Shown: piece after piece, positions 8,646 through 17,459 of the stretch
Layout: the number at the start of each line of letters is the position of its first letter
Position numbering within the stretch: the first letter of the stretch is position 1
Assembly (NCBI RefSeq): GCF_034670005.1
Contig: NZ_JAXMOH010000014.1
Span: 1-64,000 of the forward strand
Direction of reading: 5' to 3'
DNA from: Thalassobius sp034670005
Lineage (GTDB): Bacteria; Pseudomonadota; Alphaproteobacteria; Rhodobacterales; Rhodobacteraceae
Length of the DNA stretch: 64,000 bases
Translations under genes and position numbers: made by a program
The notes under the pieces: model-generated
The model's input: the letters and a program-made list of their open reading frames with translations, nothing else
What the model was told of the DNA's origin: nothing
Databases searched by the model: none

Positions 8646-9782
8646 TCAGCGCTTTGGCAATTCGACGATGGCCGATCCCATAGCGGAAAGTTCCCCGTCC
8701 TGTTGCTCGGCGCGTTGCTGGATTTCCAGCAGGTAGCGGCCGTTTTCTTCGTATTTGCGGATCACGGTCCCGTGGATCAGGATGATGTCGCCTTCGGGGT
8801 TATGCCGGCGGACCTGGCATTTGGCCTGACGCAGGAACCCGTCATCGCTCATCCAGTTGGTGACTTGATGAGTCAGCCACGAAGTTCTCTCGGGGCCGTA
8901 GTCATACGCACCGGGCGCACCAACCTCGAGAGCGAATTCCTCTTCCCAGTGTACCCGCTCGGGGCAATCGGGAATGCCGAAACGGTTCTTGATGCCGGCC
9001 GAGGGGTGTTTCTGCTGCAGTTGCCAAGCCAGCTTGTTGGCACGGATGTAAAGACCGCCCCAGCCCTGCGCATAGGCGATGAAACCCGTTGCGGTCATCG
9101 GACCTTTCACCATTGTCGGCAATTCGTCGCCTTCGTTGACGTCGTCCCAATAGCGGGTTTCAGCACCGCGAATGGTTTCCTGCTCGTAATACTTGTAATA
9201 TTTATCAAGCTCTTCCTGGGTGTAGACACGGCGACCTTTTTCTTTGGCCTCGGTGTACTTGGTCCCGTTTTCGCGCGCCTGATCGCGGTCGGTGCGGAAA
9301 CACCAGCTATCGGCATCCGCAAGCAGGTCGCCGGTATTGGCGTCATAGAAATCGACGTGATAGATCTGCTGTACCGCCTTGCCGGCGAAGCGGGTCTCGT
9401 GTTCGACCAGGTCCTTCAGATAGGCTTCGGTACGGAATTCGGTGTTGCGCGGAATGACCTTATGCCAGTTCCAGTTCGCGCCCGACCACATTGCGTGGAC
9501 GCCCGGCAGACCGCCGACATAGCCCGAGATGATCCGGCTGGTGGCGAACAGGAAGCTCGGCAGCGCGATGACTTCGCCGTATTTGGTGGTCTTTGCGTAG
9601 TCCGGGTCGCACCACAGCGGGTTGTCGTCGCCGATCCCATGGGCGTAGTGACGGATATTGTCGCGGGTGGCCTCATAGCACCACGGCTCGACGGTTCTCT
9701 CGATTTTCACACCGACGCGCTTGCGCAGATCGTCGAGACCTTCCTCGGTGATCTTCGGAAATTTCCGTACCATTTCGTTCAT
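8646..9782 (-). CDS. MaoC/FAS1-like double-hotdog dehydratase-family protein
   Basis: A 378-residue protein of the FAS1-like dehydratase (MaoC_dehydrat_N) group with two hotdog halves. The N-terminal half has GIGDDNPLWCDPDYA, where true hydratases have GDxNPxHxD; the catalytic His is Trp here. The C-terminal half contains DYGPERTSWLTHQVTNW, typical of this subgroup, again without a clear Dx4H motif. It is likely to act on an enoyl- or hydroxyacyl-CoA made from the TRAP substrate, but catalysis is uncertain. AAGGAG precedes the ATG. It lies between the acyl-CoA synthetase and dctQ. Confidence 0.75.
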   Translation of the reverse strand: MNEMVRKFPKITEEGLDDLRKRVGVKIERTVEPWCYEATRDNIRHYAHGIGDDNPLWCDPDYAKTTKYGEVIALPSFLFATSRIISGYVGGLPGVHAMWSGANWNWHKVIPRNTEFRTEAYLKDLVEHETRFAGKAVQQIYHVDFYDANTGDLLADADSWCFRTDRDQARENGTKYTEAKEKGRRVYTQEELDKYYKYYEQETIRGAETRYWDDVNEGDELPTMVKGPMTATGFIAYAQGWGGLYIRANKLAWQLQQKHPSAGIKNRFGIPDCPERVHWEEEFALEVGAPGAYDYGPERTSWLTHQVTNWMSDDGFLRQAKCQVRRHNPEGDIILIHGTVIRKYEENGRYLLEIQQRAEQQDGELSAMGSAIVELPKR

Positions 9783-9819
9783 CTTGTTTTTCTCCTTGGA
9801 TAATGACGGGGGCGCAGGC

Positions 9820-11382
9820 TCAGCCGGCAGCCTCCAGTTTTTTGGCCTGCTGATCGCGCAGGATTTTCCGATTGACCTTGCCTGCCGGTGTTTTCGGCAG
9901 TTCGGTCACGAATTCGATCTGGCGGGGGTATTCATGGCGGCCCAGCTTGGCCCGGACATGGTCCTGGATGCTCTTCGCGACGCTTTCGCTTTCGTCCTGG
10001 CCCTTTAGAATGATGTAAGCCTTGACCACTTGGCCACGCAGGTCGTCGGGCGCGCCGATCACGCCGCATTCGGCAACCGCCGGATGGCCGAGGATCGCGT
10101 CCTCAACCTCGACCGCGCCGATGGTCCAGCCGGCCGAGATGATCACGTCATCGGCCCGGCCGCCGTGGTAGAAATAGCCGTCCTCATCGACCCGGCCCAA
10201 ATCCTTGGTCGGGAACCATTTGCCGCCCTTTTTGACCATCAGTTCACCGGGTTCATTCGGCTTGCACGGATTGCCGTCGGCATCCTGCACTTCGACTTCA
10301 ACCCCAGGAACCGCCTTGCCCATTGCGCCATCGCGCACCTCAAGATCGTCGGCACCGGGATAGTTGGCGATGATCACACCGATCTCGGTTGTGCCATACA
10401 TCGACCGCACCTTGGGCCCAAAGACACGCTCGACATAAACTGCTGTTTCGCTGTCGATTGGTTCACCGGTAAAGGACAGTTTTTCGAAGTAAAAATTGAA
10501 TTCCTCGGCCCGACCCGAATTGCGCATCATGCGATAATGGGTGGCTGCCGCCGTCAGGTTGGTGATTTTGAAATCCTGCAGCGCCTTAAGCAACCGCACC
10601 GGATCGAACTTGCCACTGAACGTGCCGGTCGACACGCCCATGGCCAGCGGCGCCAGCGTACCGTGCCACAATCCGTGCCCCCAGGCCGGGGACGAAGGGC
10701 AGAAAAACCGGTCGCCCGGACGAATGCCGGTAGCGTAAAGCGCGGCTACCATCAGAGTCACGATCGACTGGTGGCTGTGTTTTACCGCAGCCGGCAACGC
10801 CCTTGTCGTACCCGAAGTGTATTGCAGTACCGCCAGATCGCGCCCAGACGTTGACCACTCGAACGTTTCGGGCAGGTCTGCAAGGCTTTCAAGAAAGGCC
10901 CGATCGACAACGGTGACGTTCTTCGCGCCGCCCTCTTCGGCTTCCGGTGCCTTTTCCACATTGGTGAAGAAAACGTCAGGATCGCAATCACCAACGCGCA
11001 GCTTGATCCCATCAGGCCCGAAAAGCGTGAACATCGGCACCGCCACTGCACCCGCCTTGATCGCACCGAAGATCGCACAATAGAATGCCAGCGAGGGTTC
11101 GATCATCACGGCGACCCGGTCGCCTTTCTCGATACCCTTCGCCTTCAGGTAATGCGCGATCTGTGACGAACGGCGGGAAATTTCCGCGAAAGTGATAACT
11201 TCGTCCGACCCATCCGAATGGGCGATCCGCAATGCGATATTGTCCCCGTCGACATGACGGTCGATGCACTCATGGGCGATGTTGAACCGTTCCCGCGTAC
11301 CATCGAACAGCTCCCAAAGCCCCTCTTTGGTGTAGTGCGCCTGTGCATCCGCATAGGACGTGTATTCCGTCAATCGGACCAT
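9820..11382 (-). CDS. AMP-forming acyl-CoA synthetase
   Basis: A 520-residue ANL-superfamily enzyme that activates a carboxylic acid with ATP and CoA. The P-loop reads YTSGTTRALPAAVKHSHQS, a variant in which the usual PKG is changed. The A5 motif MYGTTEIG, the hinge region GGRADDVIISAGWTIGAVE and the C-terminal catalytic-lysine motif PKTPAGKVNRK are present. It looks closest to medium-chain or aryl-acid ligases. It is the first gene of the minus-strand catabolic operon and diverges from the IclR regulator; GGGAGG lies 10 nt before the ATG. Confidence 0.88.
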   Translation of the reverse strand: MVRLTEYTSYADAQAHYTKEGLWELFDGTRERFNIAHECIDRHVDGDNIALRIAHSDGSDEVITFAEISRRSSQIAHYLKAKGIEKGDRVAVMIEPSLAFYCAIFGAIKAGAVAVPMFTLFGPDGIKLRVGDCDPDVFFTNVEKAPEAEEGGAKNVTVVDRAFLESLADLPETFEWSTSGRDLAVLQYTSGTTRALPAAVKHSHQSIVTLMVAALYATGIRPGDRFFCPSSPAWGHGLWHGTLAPLAMGVSTGTFSGKFDPVRLLKALQDFKITNLTAAATHYRMMRNSGRAEEFNFYFEKLSFTGEPIDSETAVYVERVFGPKVRSMYGTTEIGVIIANYPGADDLEVRDGAMGKAVPGVEVEVQDADGNPCKPNEPGELMVKKGGKWFPTKDLGRVDEDGYFYHGGRADDVIISAGWTIGAVEVEDAILGHPAVAECGVIGAPDDLRGQVVKAYIILKGQDESESVAKSIQDHVRAKLGRHEYPRQIEFVTELPKTPAGKVNRKILRDQQAKKLEAAG

Positions 11383-11442
11383 ATCCCGTTTTCCTCCCGT
11401 TTCAACTCACACCGAACCGCCAATCCGCGGTCCGTCGCTTCG

Positions 11443-11478
11443 TTGACAACGGTAGAGAGTTGGATAATCTATTGTCAA
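11443..11478. promoter_or_regulatory. Inverted repeat TTGACAA...TTGTCAA in the divergent regulatory region
   Basis: TTGACAA at 11443-11449 and its exact complement TTGTCAA at 11472-11478 flank a 22-nt spacer. Each half could double as a -35 element for one of the divergent transcripts. It lies 60 nt upstream of the synthetase start and close to the IclR palindrome. Confidence 0.4.
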
Positions 11479-11491
11479 TACGCTTATATTA

Positions 11492-11505
11492 TTGTACATG
11501 TACAA
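11492..11505. promoter_or_regulatory. Probable IclR operator, perfect 14-bp palindrome
   Basis: TTGTACATGTACAA is a perfect palindrome in the divergent gap between the acyl-CoA synthetase and the IclR gene. IclR proteins bind short AT-rich palindromes of this kind. It overlaps the longest possible open frame of the regulator, which argues that the real start is further downstream. Confidence 0.6.
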
Positions 11506-11533
11506 CAAATATCAGCAATATCAGAGAGTTCCA

Positions 11534-12319
11534 ATGGCCGACAAAGACGAAAAACAGATCACGAAACGACAGGTGCCCGCAGTGACGCGAGCCGTTGCAA
11601 TCCTTAGGTTTTTGGCCCGTTCGAACGATCCTGTCGGGGTCAATCCGATGGCACGGGAACTGGACCTGGTGCCCAGCACTTGCCTGCACATTCTGCGGGT
11701 GTTGCAGGACGAGGGGCTCGTCGAATTCGATTCGCAGACGAAACGCTATTCGATCGGAATCGGCATCTTGCCACTGGCGCGCTCGGCGCTTCAGAAGAAC
11801 ACTTTCTCGGTGATGATTCAGCCGCGTCTGTCCGAACTGTCCACGCGTTTCGGGGTGACTTCGATCGCCACCCAGCTGTCCGAACCGGGTCAGATGGTCG
11901 TCGTTGCGCTGTCGCAATCCTCGCTGCCGTTCCGGCTTCAGGTGGATCTCGGGTCGCGTTTTCCTCTCTTGATCTCTGCGACCGGACGTCTGTTCGCGGC
12001 CTTCAATGATCTGTCCCGGGAAGAGCTCAATCGCGAATTTGCAAAACTGGTATGGGACCATCCGCCTTCATTCGAAGAATGGCTCACCGAAGTCGGAGAG
12101 GCTCGCGAGCGTGGTTATGCTGTTGACCAAGGGAGCTATATTTCGGGGGTCACGGTCGTCGCGGTCCCGATTTTCAATGAAAAGAAGCAAATGATCCGCT
12201 CGCTCGTCGCCATCGGCATCACCGAACGGCTTGGAGAAGGGGAAATCCCGAAACTCGCGCGCGCCCTGATGGATGTGCGCAATGAAATCGAAACCATGCA
12301 AATCACGACAGGGAGTTAG
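11534..12319 (+). CDS. IclR-family transcriptional regulator
   Basis: A 261-residue regulator. The N-terminal winged helix starts at PAVTRAVAILRFL, with the recognition part PSTCLHILRVLQDEGLV; the C-terminal IclR effector domain covers about residues 85-255. Members sense small acids or aromatic compounds. I start at the ATG at 11534 (MADKDEK), because the 14 residues upstream in frame (beginning MYMYNKYQ) are encoded by the palindromic operator. It probably controls both arms of the cluster: the divergent synthetase-TRAP operon and the thioesterase and CoA-transferase genes that follow. Confidence 0.88.
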   Translation: MADKDEKQITKRQVPAVTRAVAILRFLARSNDPVGVNPMARELDLVPSTCLHILRVLQDEGLVEFDSQTKRYSIGIGILPLARSALQKNTFSVMIQPRLSELSTRFGVTSIATQLSEPGQMVVVALSQSSLPFRLQVDLGSRFPLLISATGRLFAAFNDLSREELNREFAKLVWDHPPSFEEWLTEVGEARERGYAVDQGSYISGVTVVAVPIFNEKKQMIRSLVAIGITERLGEGEIPKLARALMDVRNEIETMQITTGS

Positions 12320-12322
12320 AGA

Positions 12323-12739
12323 GTGACAGACGCAAGGGAGGAAAAAACCTGGAAGCCGCTGAACGCGGGGGCTTTCATGGCGAATGTCGGCCCGTTGATG
12401 GCCGCGCACGACGGTGAAGGGGGGTATGTCTACGCGATAGATACGGCGGAACAACATGCCAACGCGCTTGGATTGGTCCATGGGGGTGTCATTACGGCGC
12501 TTCTCGATCAGGCAATCGCCATGGTGGCCTGGCATGCGGCCGACCGTGCCCCGACCGTCACGGTACAGATGGACACCCGGTTCGTCGGCGCCGCCAAACC
12601 CGGCGCACGCCTAGAGGCGCGGGCGAAATTGCGGCAGGCAACTGGGTCTATGATGTTTCTGGATGCCGAAATCGTCGATGGCGCTAGAATCGTTGCGCTG
12701 GCGTCGGCGGTAATGAAAATTTCCCGAAAGGTGGCCTGA
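12323..12739 (+). CDS. PaaI-family hotdog thioesterase
   Basis: A 138-residue single-hotdog protein. The motif ALGLVHGGVITALLDQAIA corresponds to the HGG-x-x-x-x-L-x-D signature of PaaI/YdiI-type acyl-CoA thioesterases. It starts with GTG, 3 nt after the IclR stop, with GGGAG in the end of the preceding gene. It would hydrolyse stalled CoA esters of the pathway or release CoA. It is followed after one nucleotide by the CoA-transferase gene. Confidence 0.8.
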   Translation: MTDAREEKTWKPLNAGAFMANVGPLMAAHDGEGGYVYAIDTAEQHANALGLVHGGVITALLDQAIAMVAWHAADRAPTVTVQMDTRFVGAAKPGARLEARAKLRQATGSMMFLDAEIVDGARIVALASAVMKISRKVA

Positions 12740-12740
12740 T

Positions 12741-13970
12741 ATGACCGACCAGAAAAACGCCGCGTATCAAGGGCCGCTTGCCGGGATCAAGGTTCTCGAT
12801 TTCTCGCGCATTCTTTCCGGGCCCTATGCGAGCATGGTTCTTGCGGATCTCGGTGCCGAGATCATCAAGGTGGAACCGATCGAAAAAGGCGATGAAACAC
12901 GAAACTTCCCCCCGTTTCATGGTCCGCTCAGCCATTATTACATCGCGCTCAACCGCTGCAAACAAAGCATCGCGCTGAATCTGAAATCACCGGAAGGCAT
13001 CCAGATCGCCAAGGATCTGGCGCGTCAGAGCGATATCGTTCTGGAAAATTTCCGACCCGGCGTGATGGACCGGCTGGGCCTTGGCTATGACGTTCTCAGG
13101 GCGGAGAACGAACGTCTCATCTACTGTTCCATTACCGGCTTCGGAAGGAACAGCCCGCACGGTGACAAGCCGGCCTTCGACATTGTGGCGCAGGCGCTGT
13201 CGGGCGTGATGAGCGTCAATTGCGAACCCGGTCAGGCCCCGAACAAGCTCGGGATTCCCATGGGGGATATGGCGGGTAGCATCTTTTCTCTGTTCGGACT
13301 GCTGGCCGCGCTGCATGAACGCAACGTGACTGGCCGGGGGCGTCATGTGGAAATCGCGATGCTTGACAGCCTCATCGCCCTGCAAGGTTATCTGTCTCAG
13401 ATCTATTTTGTTACAGGGGAAAGCCCGAAGCCCGTCGGTACGCAACATCCAAGCATCGTGCCCTACGGGTCTTTCCCAACGTCGGACGGCCATGTCATCG
13501 TTGCTTGCCTCACCGAACGGTTCTGGCACAATTTCGCCCGCTGCCTCGGGCGCGAAGACCTGATCGAAGACCCCCGCTTCGCGCTTTACGAAGCGCGGCT
13601 CGATAACCGCGATGAGCTGGAGCCGATCATCCATGACCGCATGACACAAGACAGCACCGCCTATTGGCTGGACCGACTGACCGAATTCGATGTTCCCAAC
13701 GCCCCGATTCTGTCGATTGCCGACGCCCTGGAACAGGAACATGTCGCCGCGCACGGTCTCGTCGAGACGGTTTCACACCCTTCGGTCGGCGAGATGAAGG
13801 TGGTGCGCGGTCCGATACTGTTCGATGGACAGGGGCCGAAGCCTTCGTCGGCCCCGTCATTGCTGGGCGAAGATACTGCAAGGGTGCTGCGCGACCGGTT
13901 CGGCTATGACGACGTGAAGCTGGCGGCGTTGAGCGAGGACGAGGTTATCTTGATGGGGGAAAAGCCCTGA
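12741..13970 (+). CDS. CaiB/BaiF-family CoA-transferase
   Basis: A 409-residue class III CoA-transferase. Conserved parts include the N-terminal VLDFSRILSGPYASMVLADL, the RPGVMDRLGLG segment and PMGDMAGSIFSL, whose Asp should form the acyl-anhydride intermediate. It moves CoA between organic acids without ATP. It is the last gene of the plus-strand arm. It may recycle CoA onto the incoming substrate as an alternative to the synthetase. Confidence 0.9.
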   Translation: MTDQKNAAYQGPLAGIKVLDFSRILSGPYASMVLADLGAEIIKVEPIEKGDETRNFPPFHGPLSHYYIALNRCKQSIALNLKSPEGIQIAKDLARQSDIVLENFRPGVMDRLGLGYDVLRAENERLIYCSITGFGRNSPHGDKPAFDIVAQALSGVMSVNCEPGQAPNKLGIPMGDMAGSIFSLFGLLAALHERNVTGRGRHVEIAMLDSLIALQGYLSQIYFVTGESPKPVGTQHPSIVPYGSFPTSDGHVIVACLTERFWHNFARCLGREDLIEDPRFALYEARLDNRDELEPIIHDRMTQDSTAYWLDRLTEFDVPNAPILSIADALEQEHVAAHGLVETVSHPSVGEMKVVRGPILFDGQGPKPSSAPSLLGEDTARVLRDRFGYDDVKLAALSEDEVILMGEKP

Positions 13971-14445
13971 CAGGCAGGGGCCTGAAATCATGGTCCGGAG
14001 GCTTGGCTATTGATCCGCCTTCTCTGAAAATGCCTGCCGGTCCTTTCAGGCAAACCGAAGGCCTGAATGGCTGTGCCGGGGCATATACTCCGCCGGATTG
14101 CTATGCCGTTGCGGCAAATTAGGGTTCTGGCTGGCCAGGGGGTGGCCCGGTCATGCGATCCAGGAGGGTCGCATGACCGAACGGACCGAAGGCCGCAGGC
14201 GTAAACGGTAAACGCTCTTCATTTTATTCAACAAACCGCTGAGCTTAACTTGGAAACTCGTAGCGCCCTTTCGAAGTCGTCCATGGCAATGGGGGCCAAA
14301 CTGGGCGATGTCGTCAGCCGCGACAGACTATCTCGACCTACAAGTACTCCTGCCTGACCAAGCGCGTTCTGGCTCTTCGCATACATCGCAGTTTTGGAAA
14401 TCTCGGTCGTGCACTTTGGGGCGGTGAAGTGATCCCTAATTTATC
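13971..14445. other. 475-nt intergenic stretch with hairpin and possible IS end
   Basis: I find no convincing gene here. The stretch holds a strong 11-bp hairpin (listed separately). Positions 14221-14238, read on the minus strand, give GGTTTGTTGAATAAA, which resembles the terminal inverted repeat of IS903-group IS5 elements (GGCTTTGTTGAATAAA). No transposase frame and no partner repeat are seen, so it would be a relic. Confidence 0.35.
14148..14179. repeat. 11-bp perfect hairpin with GGAGG in the loop
   Basis: CGGTCATGCGA at 14148-14158 pairs with TCGCATGACCG at 14169-14179 around a 10-nt loop containing GGAGG. There is no T-run on either side, so a simple terminator is unlikely. It lies 178 nt after the CoA-transferase stop. 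Confidence 0.6.
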
Positions 14446-14844
14446 CTACAGGCTTCTGCAAAGCATGAAGCCAGACCAGGCCGCAAACCCGGTCAACACG
14501 CCGCCCCAGAGCGTGTCGACGATCACCTGTTCAAGGCTCCAGTCGCGCAGCGTAGCGTAGTTGGTGAACTCATAGGTGCCATAGGCCATCAGCCCCAGAA
14601 GCGCCCCGCCGATCAGTGCCGCAAGCGGGTCCCCTGCACGCAGTGCCGGGACGGAGACGAACCAGAGCACCCCAGCCACGTAACCCAGATAAAACAACCC
14701 CGCTGCCCCCAGTCGGAACGGATCTGCCAAGAGATGCCCGACATGGCGTTCGAACACCGGCTTTATCAGCAGGCGCAGCCCGATCAGGTCGATCAGCAGA
14801 AACACAAGCGCGGTCGCGAGGTAGAGGATCAGAATCTTCATCAT
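14446..14844 (-). CDS. DUF2177 membrane protein
   Basis: A 132-residue protein with four hydrophobic helices and the family segment GLMAYGTYEFTNYATLRDW. DUF2177 proteins are uncharacterised inner-membrane proteins, often found near fatty-acid-modifying and sigma-E-regulated genes. Its ATG overlaps the stop of the upstream TspO-like gene by 4 nt (ATGA), so it ends a six-gene overlapping operon. Confidence 0.85.
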   Translation of the reverse strand: MMKILILYLATALVFLLIDLIGLRLLIKPVFERHVGHLLADPFRLGAAGLFYLGYVAGVLWFVSVPALRAGDPLAALIGGALLGLMAYGTYEFTNYATLRDWSLEQVIVDTLWGGVLTGFAAWSGFMLCRSL

Positions 14845-15563
14845 TTCGGCTCTTTCATCAAGGTAAGCAAAATGCGCACGCTAAGAAGCGCGACACCCAG
14901 GCAGGACAGGAAGATCACGGGCAGGTTCGGGCCGCCCGCATTGGCAATGATGACGCCGATCAGCGCCCAGACCACCGCAGCCGGATAAGCCCATTCGCCG
15001 GGACGCCGGGTTTGGACGGCGAGCGCGACGACCAAAACCGCGCTCAGGCACAAAAAGGCAGCGGATTGCGCTGACAAGATGCCATACCCGCCCAGCACCA
15101 CGCCGGTGCCTACGCCCGAAGCTGCTGTCAGCCATCCGGCATAGAGCGCGATGGGGCGGACCAGCAGCCAAGGTGTGTCGGACCCTGAGCGCAGCATTGC
15201 GCGGATGGCACTGGCGGCCATTACCAGGATCATCCCTGTGGCCAGCAGTGGGGAGGCATTGGCCGCCGCGATCCAGAACGTGCCCACCCCCAGGCTGACG
15301 GCGAGCGCCGGGCGCATCGCCGCCCAGTCCGGGTGATCCGGTGCGCGCAACAGCCCATACAGACCACCCGCGATCAGGCCCAGATAAATCACGCCCCAGA
15401 TCGAAAATGCATAGCCCGCGGGCTGCACGGGCGGGTCGACTTGCGGTAGCGGGAACTGCTCCGCCGCGAAGCCGTTGAACCCGGCGCTGAACAGCGGTGA
15501 CAGGGCGAATGTCACCGTCAGCACCGCCACCAGAAGGGGCAGGGGAGCGTGGGCACGGATCAT
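14841..15563 (-). CDS. TspO/tryptophan-rich sensory-family membrane protein
   Basis: A 240-residue membrane protein with about seven hydrophobic helices. The PAGYAFSIWGVIYLGLIAG segment is typical of the tryptophan-rich TspO-like family (longer than the 160-residue classic TspO). I start at the ATG at 15563, which overlaps the SDR stop as ATGA; the longer open frame upstream runs through the SDR gene and is not coding. Ligand and role are unknown; membership of the sigma-E operon suggests a part in membrane or pigment photo-oxidative stress. Confidence 0.8.
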   Translation of the reverse strand: MIRAHAPLPLLVAVLTVTFALSPLFSAGFNGFAAEQFPLPQVDPPVQPAGYAFSIWGVIYLGLIAGGLYGLLRAPDHPDWAAMRPALAVSLGVGTFWIAAANASPLLATGMILVMAASAIRAMLRSGSDTPWLLVRPIALYAGWLTAASGVGTGVVLGGYGILSAQSAAFLCLSAVLVVALAVQTRRPGEWAYPAAVVWALIGVIIANAGGPNLPVIFLSCLGVALLSVRILLTLMKEPK

Positions 15564-16309
15564 GTGATCAACCTTTTCAGCAGGGGCAGGCTGGCCCAAT
15601 AGGGTAGGGCGCGCAGCAGTTTCAGGGCGCGGGTGAAGCGGCGGGGGAAGTGGATTTCGAACCGACGTCCGTCGAGCCCCGCCATGATCGCCTTCGCGGC
15701 CTGTTCCGGCGTGCTCAGCGCGGGCATGGCAAAGCGGTTCTTGCGTGTCAGCCGGGTGTCCACAAAACCAGGCGAAATCAGGCGTACATCTGTCTGCCCC
15801 GCCCATTCCGTGCGCAGGCTTTCGGCAAGGTTGATCACGCCGGCTTTGCTGGCGGAATAAATCTGCCCGAGCGGCAGGCCGATATAGCCAGCGACCGAAC
15901 CACACAGCGCCAGTTGACCGCCGGGGCGCAACAGGCGGGGCGCAACCTGCGCCACGTGGAAGCTGCCGGTCAGGTTCACCGCCACGATTTGCGCGGCCCT
16001 ATCAGGGTCCAGGTCGGCTACCATGCCGGGATCATAAAGCGCGGCCAGATGCACGATCCGATCAAGCGGCCCGTCCGCTGTGATCTGTTCTGCGGCGGCC
16101 TCCAGCTGTGCCCGGTCGCTCACATCCAACGGCAGGACCATGTGGCCGGGGCCGAGGCGTTCGGCCAGCGCGGTCAGAGGTGCCTTTGACCGGGCCGAAA
16201 GGATCAGCTCTACCTTCGGGCCAGCCCAGGCGCGCGCCAGTGCTGCGCCGATGCCGTCGGAGGCGCCGATGATCCAGATACGCTCGCGTATGGCGTCTGA
16301 GTCAGGCAT
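15560..16309 (-). CDS. Short-chain dehydrogenase/reductase
   Basis: A 249-residue classical SDR. The cofactor motif is IIGASDGIGAALARAW, the catalytic Tyr-Lys pair is in YSASKAGVINLAESLR, and the active-site Ser is in CGSVAGY. I start at ATG 16309 (MPDSDAI), which overlaps the upstream stop by 8 nt; the in-frame TTG further up lacks support. It is the fourth gene of the operon after the cyclopropane-synthase-like methyltransferase, so a lipid-derived alcohol or ketone is a likely substrate. Confidence 0.85.
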   Translation of the reverse strand: MPDSDAIRERIWIIGASDGIGAALARAWAGPKVELILSARSKAPLTALAERLGPGHMVLPLDVSDRAQLEAAAEQITADGPLDRIVHLAALYDPGMVADLDPDRAAQIVAVNLTGSFHVAQVAPRLLRPGGQLALCGSVAGYIGLPLGQIYSASKAGVINLAESLRTEWAGQTDVRLISPGFVDTRLTRKNRFAMPALSTPEQAAKAIMAGLDGRRFEIHFPRRFTRALKLLRALPYWASLPLLKRLIT

Positions 16310-17459
16310 GGGACAGTTCGACCTGCACAACATCGGTCTGACCTACCGCGAAACTGGCTGCGCAAATGCCCAGATAAAAACGCCAGTTGCGCAGGAATCC
16401 CTCGTCATAGCCCAACTTGCGTATCTTGGCGGCCTGTCGGTCCAGTGCCGTGCCCCATTGCGCGCAAGTCTGGCCGTAATCCGCGCCAAAGGCATAGCTG
16501 TCACGCACTTGCAGCCCTGCGCGGGCGGCCTGATCGGCAATCACCCGGGCGCTTAACAACATGCCGCCCGGGAAAGTGTAGTGCCGGATGAAATCCGAGC
16601 TGCGCCGGTAGGTCGCGAAATAGCTGTCGGGAACGGTAATCGCCTGGATCACCGCGCGGCCCTGATCGGCCAACCTTGCCTTCAGCGCGGTGAAATAGGT
16701 GGGCCAGTACCGTTCGCCTACCGCCTCGATCATCTCGATCGAGACGATGCTGTCGAAGCGGCCTTGGGTTTCGCGATAATCCTGCAAGCGGATATCGGCC
16801 CGCCCGTCAAGGCGCGCATCGGCATAGCCCTTCTGGCTGGGCGAAATGGTCAACCCGGTCACGGCATGGCCGCGATCGGCGGCGCGTTCGGCAAAACCGC
16901 CCCAACCACAGCCGATTTCCAGCACCCGTTCGCGCCCTTCCAGCCGGTTCAGGATGCGGTCGTATTTGCGGTTTTGCCCGCGTCCCAGATCGGTGTCGGT
17001 GCCTTCAAACAGGGCCGAGGAATAGGTCATGCTCTCGTCCAGCCAGAGCTGATAGAACTCGTTGCCCACATCGTAGTGCGCGCGGATGTTGCGAGACGCC
17101 CCGCGTCGGGAATTGGCGCGCAACAGATGGTTGACGACGCGAAATTTCAGGCTGTTCCAGACCCCGGCATAGGCATAGCCCGCGAACTGGTCGAGATTGC
17201 GCAGCGCCAGTTCGGTCAGGTTCTGGATCGAGGGCGTGTCCCACAGGCCCGCCACATAGGTCTCGCCCAGGCCGATGTCGCCGCGCGCAGCAATGGCTGG
17301 GATGACGGACCAGTCGTGGATCTGCATCTCGGCCACCGGTGTGCCGTACCCGAAGTCGTGAAATTCGCCCTCGGGGGTGTGGATGCGCAGACTGCCATTG
17401 GTGATGCGGGCGCAGGTGTCCAGGAAGTCATGCTTCACGCGCTTGGTCAGGAACAGCAT
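16302..17459 (-). CDS. Cyclopropane-fatty-acyl-phospholipid synthase family methyltransferase
   Basis: A 385-residue SAM-dependent enzyme. Motif I is VLEIGCGWGGFAERAA (binds SAM). Other family marks are HYDVGNEFYQLWLDESMTYS, SIEMIEAVGERYW and FIRHYTFPGGMLLS. It methylates the double bond of membrane unsaturated fatty acids. In Rhodobacter sphaeroides the corresponding operon next to rpoE-chrR belongs to the sigma-E singlet-oxygen regulon and has been linked to modified (furan) fatty acids. The start at 17459 overlaps the DUF1365 stop by one base (TGATG); a long upstream extension is antisense noise. Confidence 0.9.
   Translation of the reverse strand: MLFLTKRVKHDFLDTCARITNGSLRIHTPEGEFHDFGYGTPVAEMQIHDWSVIPAIAARGDIGLGETYVAGLWDTPSIQNLTELALRNLDQFAGYAYAGVWNSLKFRVVNHLLRANSRRGASRNIRAHYDVGNEFYQLWLDESMTYSSALFEGTDTDLGRGQNRKYDRILNRLEGRERVLEIGCGWGGFAERAADRGHAVTGLTISPSQKGYADARLDGRADIRLQDYRETQGRFDSIVSIEMIEAVGERYWPTYFTALKARLADQGRAVIQAITVPDSYFATYRRSSDFIRHYTFPGGMLLSARVIADQAARAGLQVRDSYAFGADYGQTCAQWGTALDRQAAKIRKLGYDEGFLRNWRFYLGICAASFAVGQTDVVQVELSHA

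Noticed and set aside
15564..15905. An N-terminal extension of the TspO-like protein
   Set aside because: It lies in the SDR gene in another frame; the ATGA junction at 15560-15563 and the membrane-protein start favour 15563.
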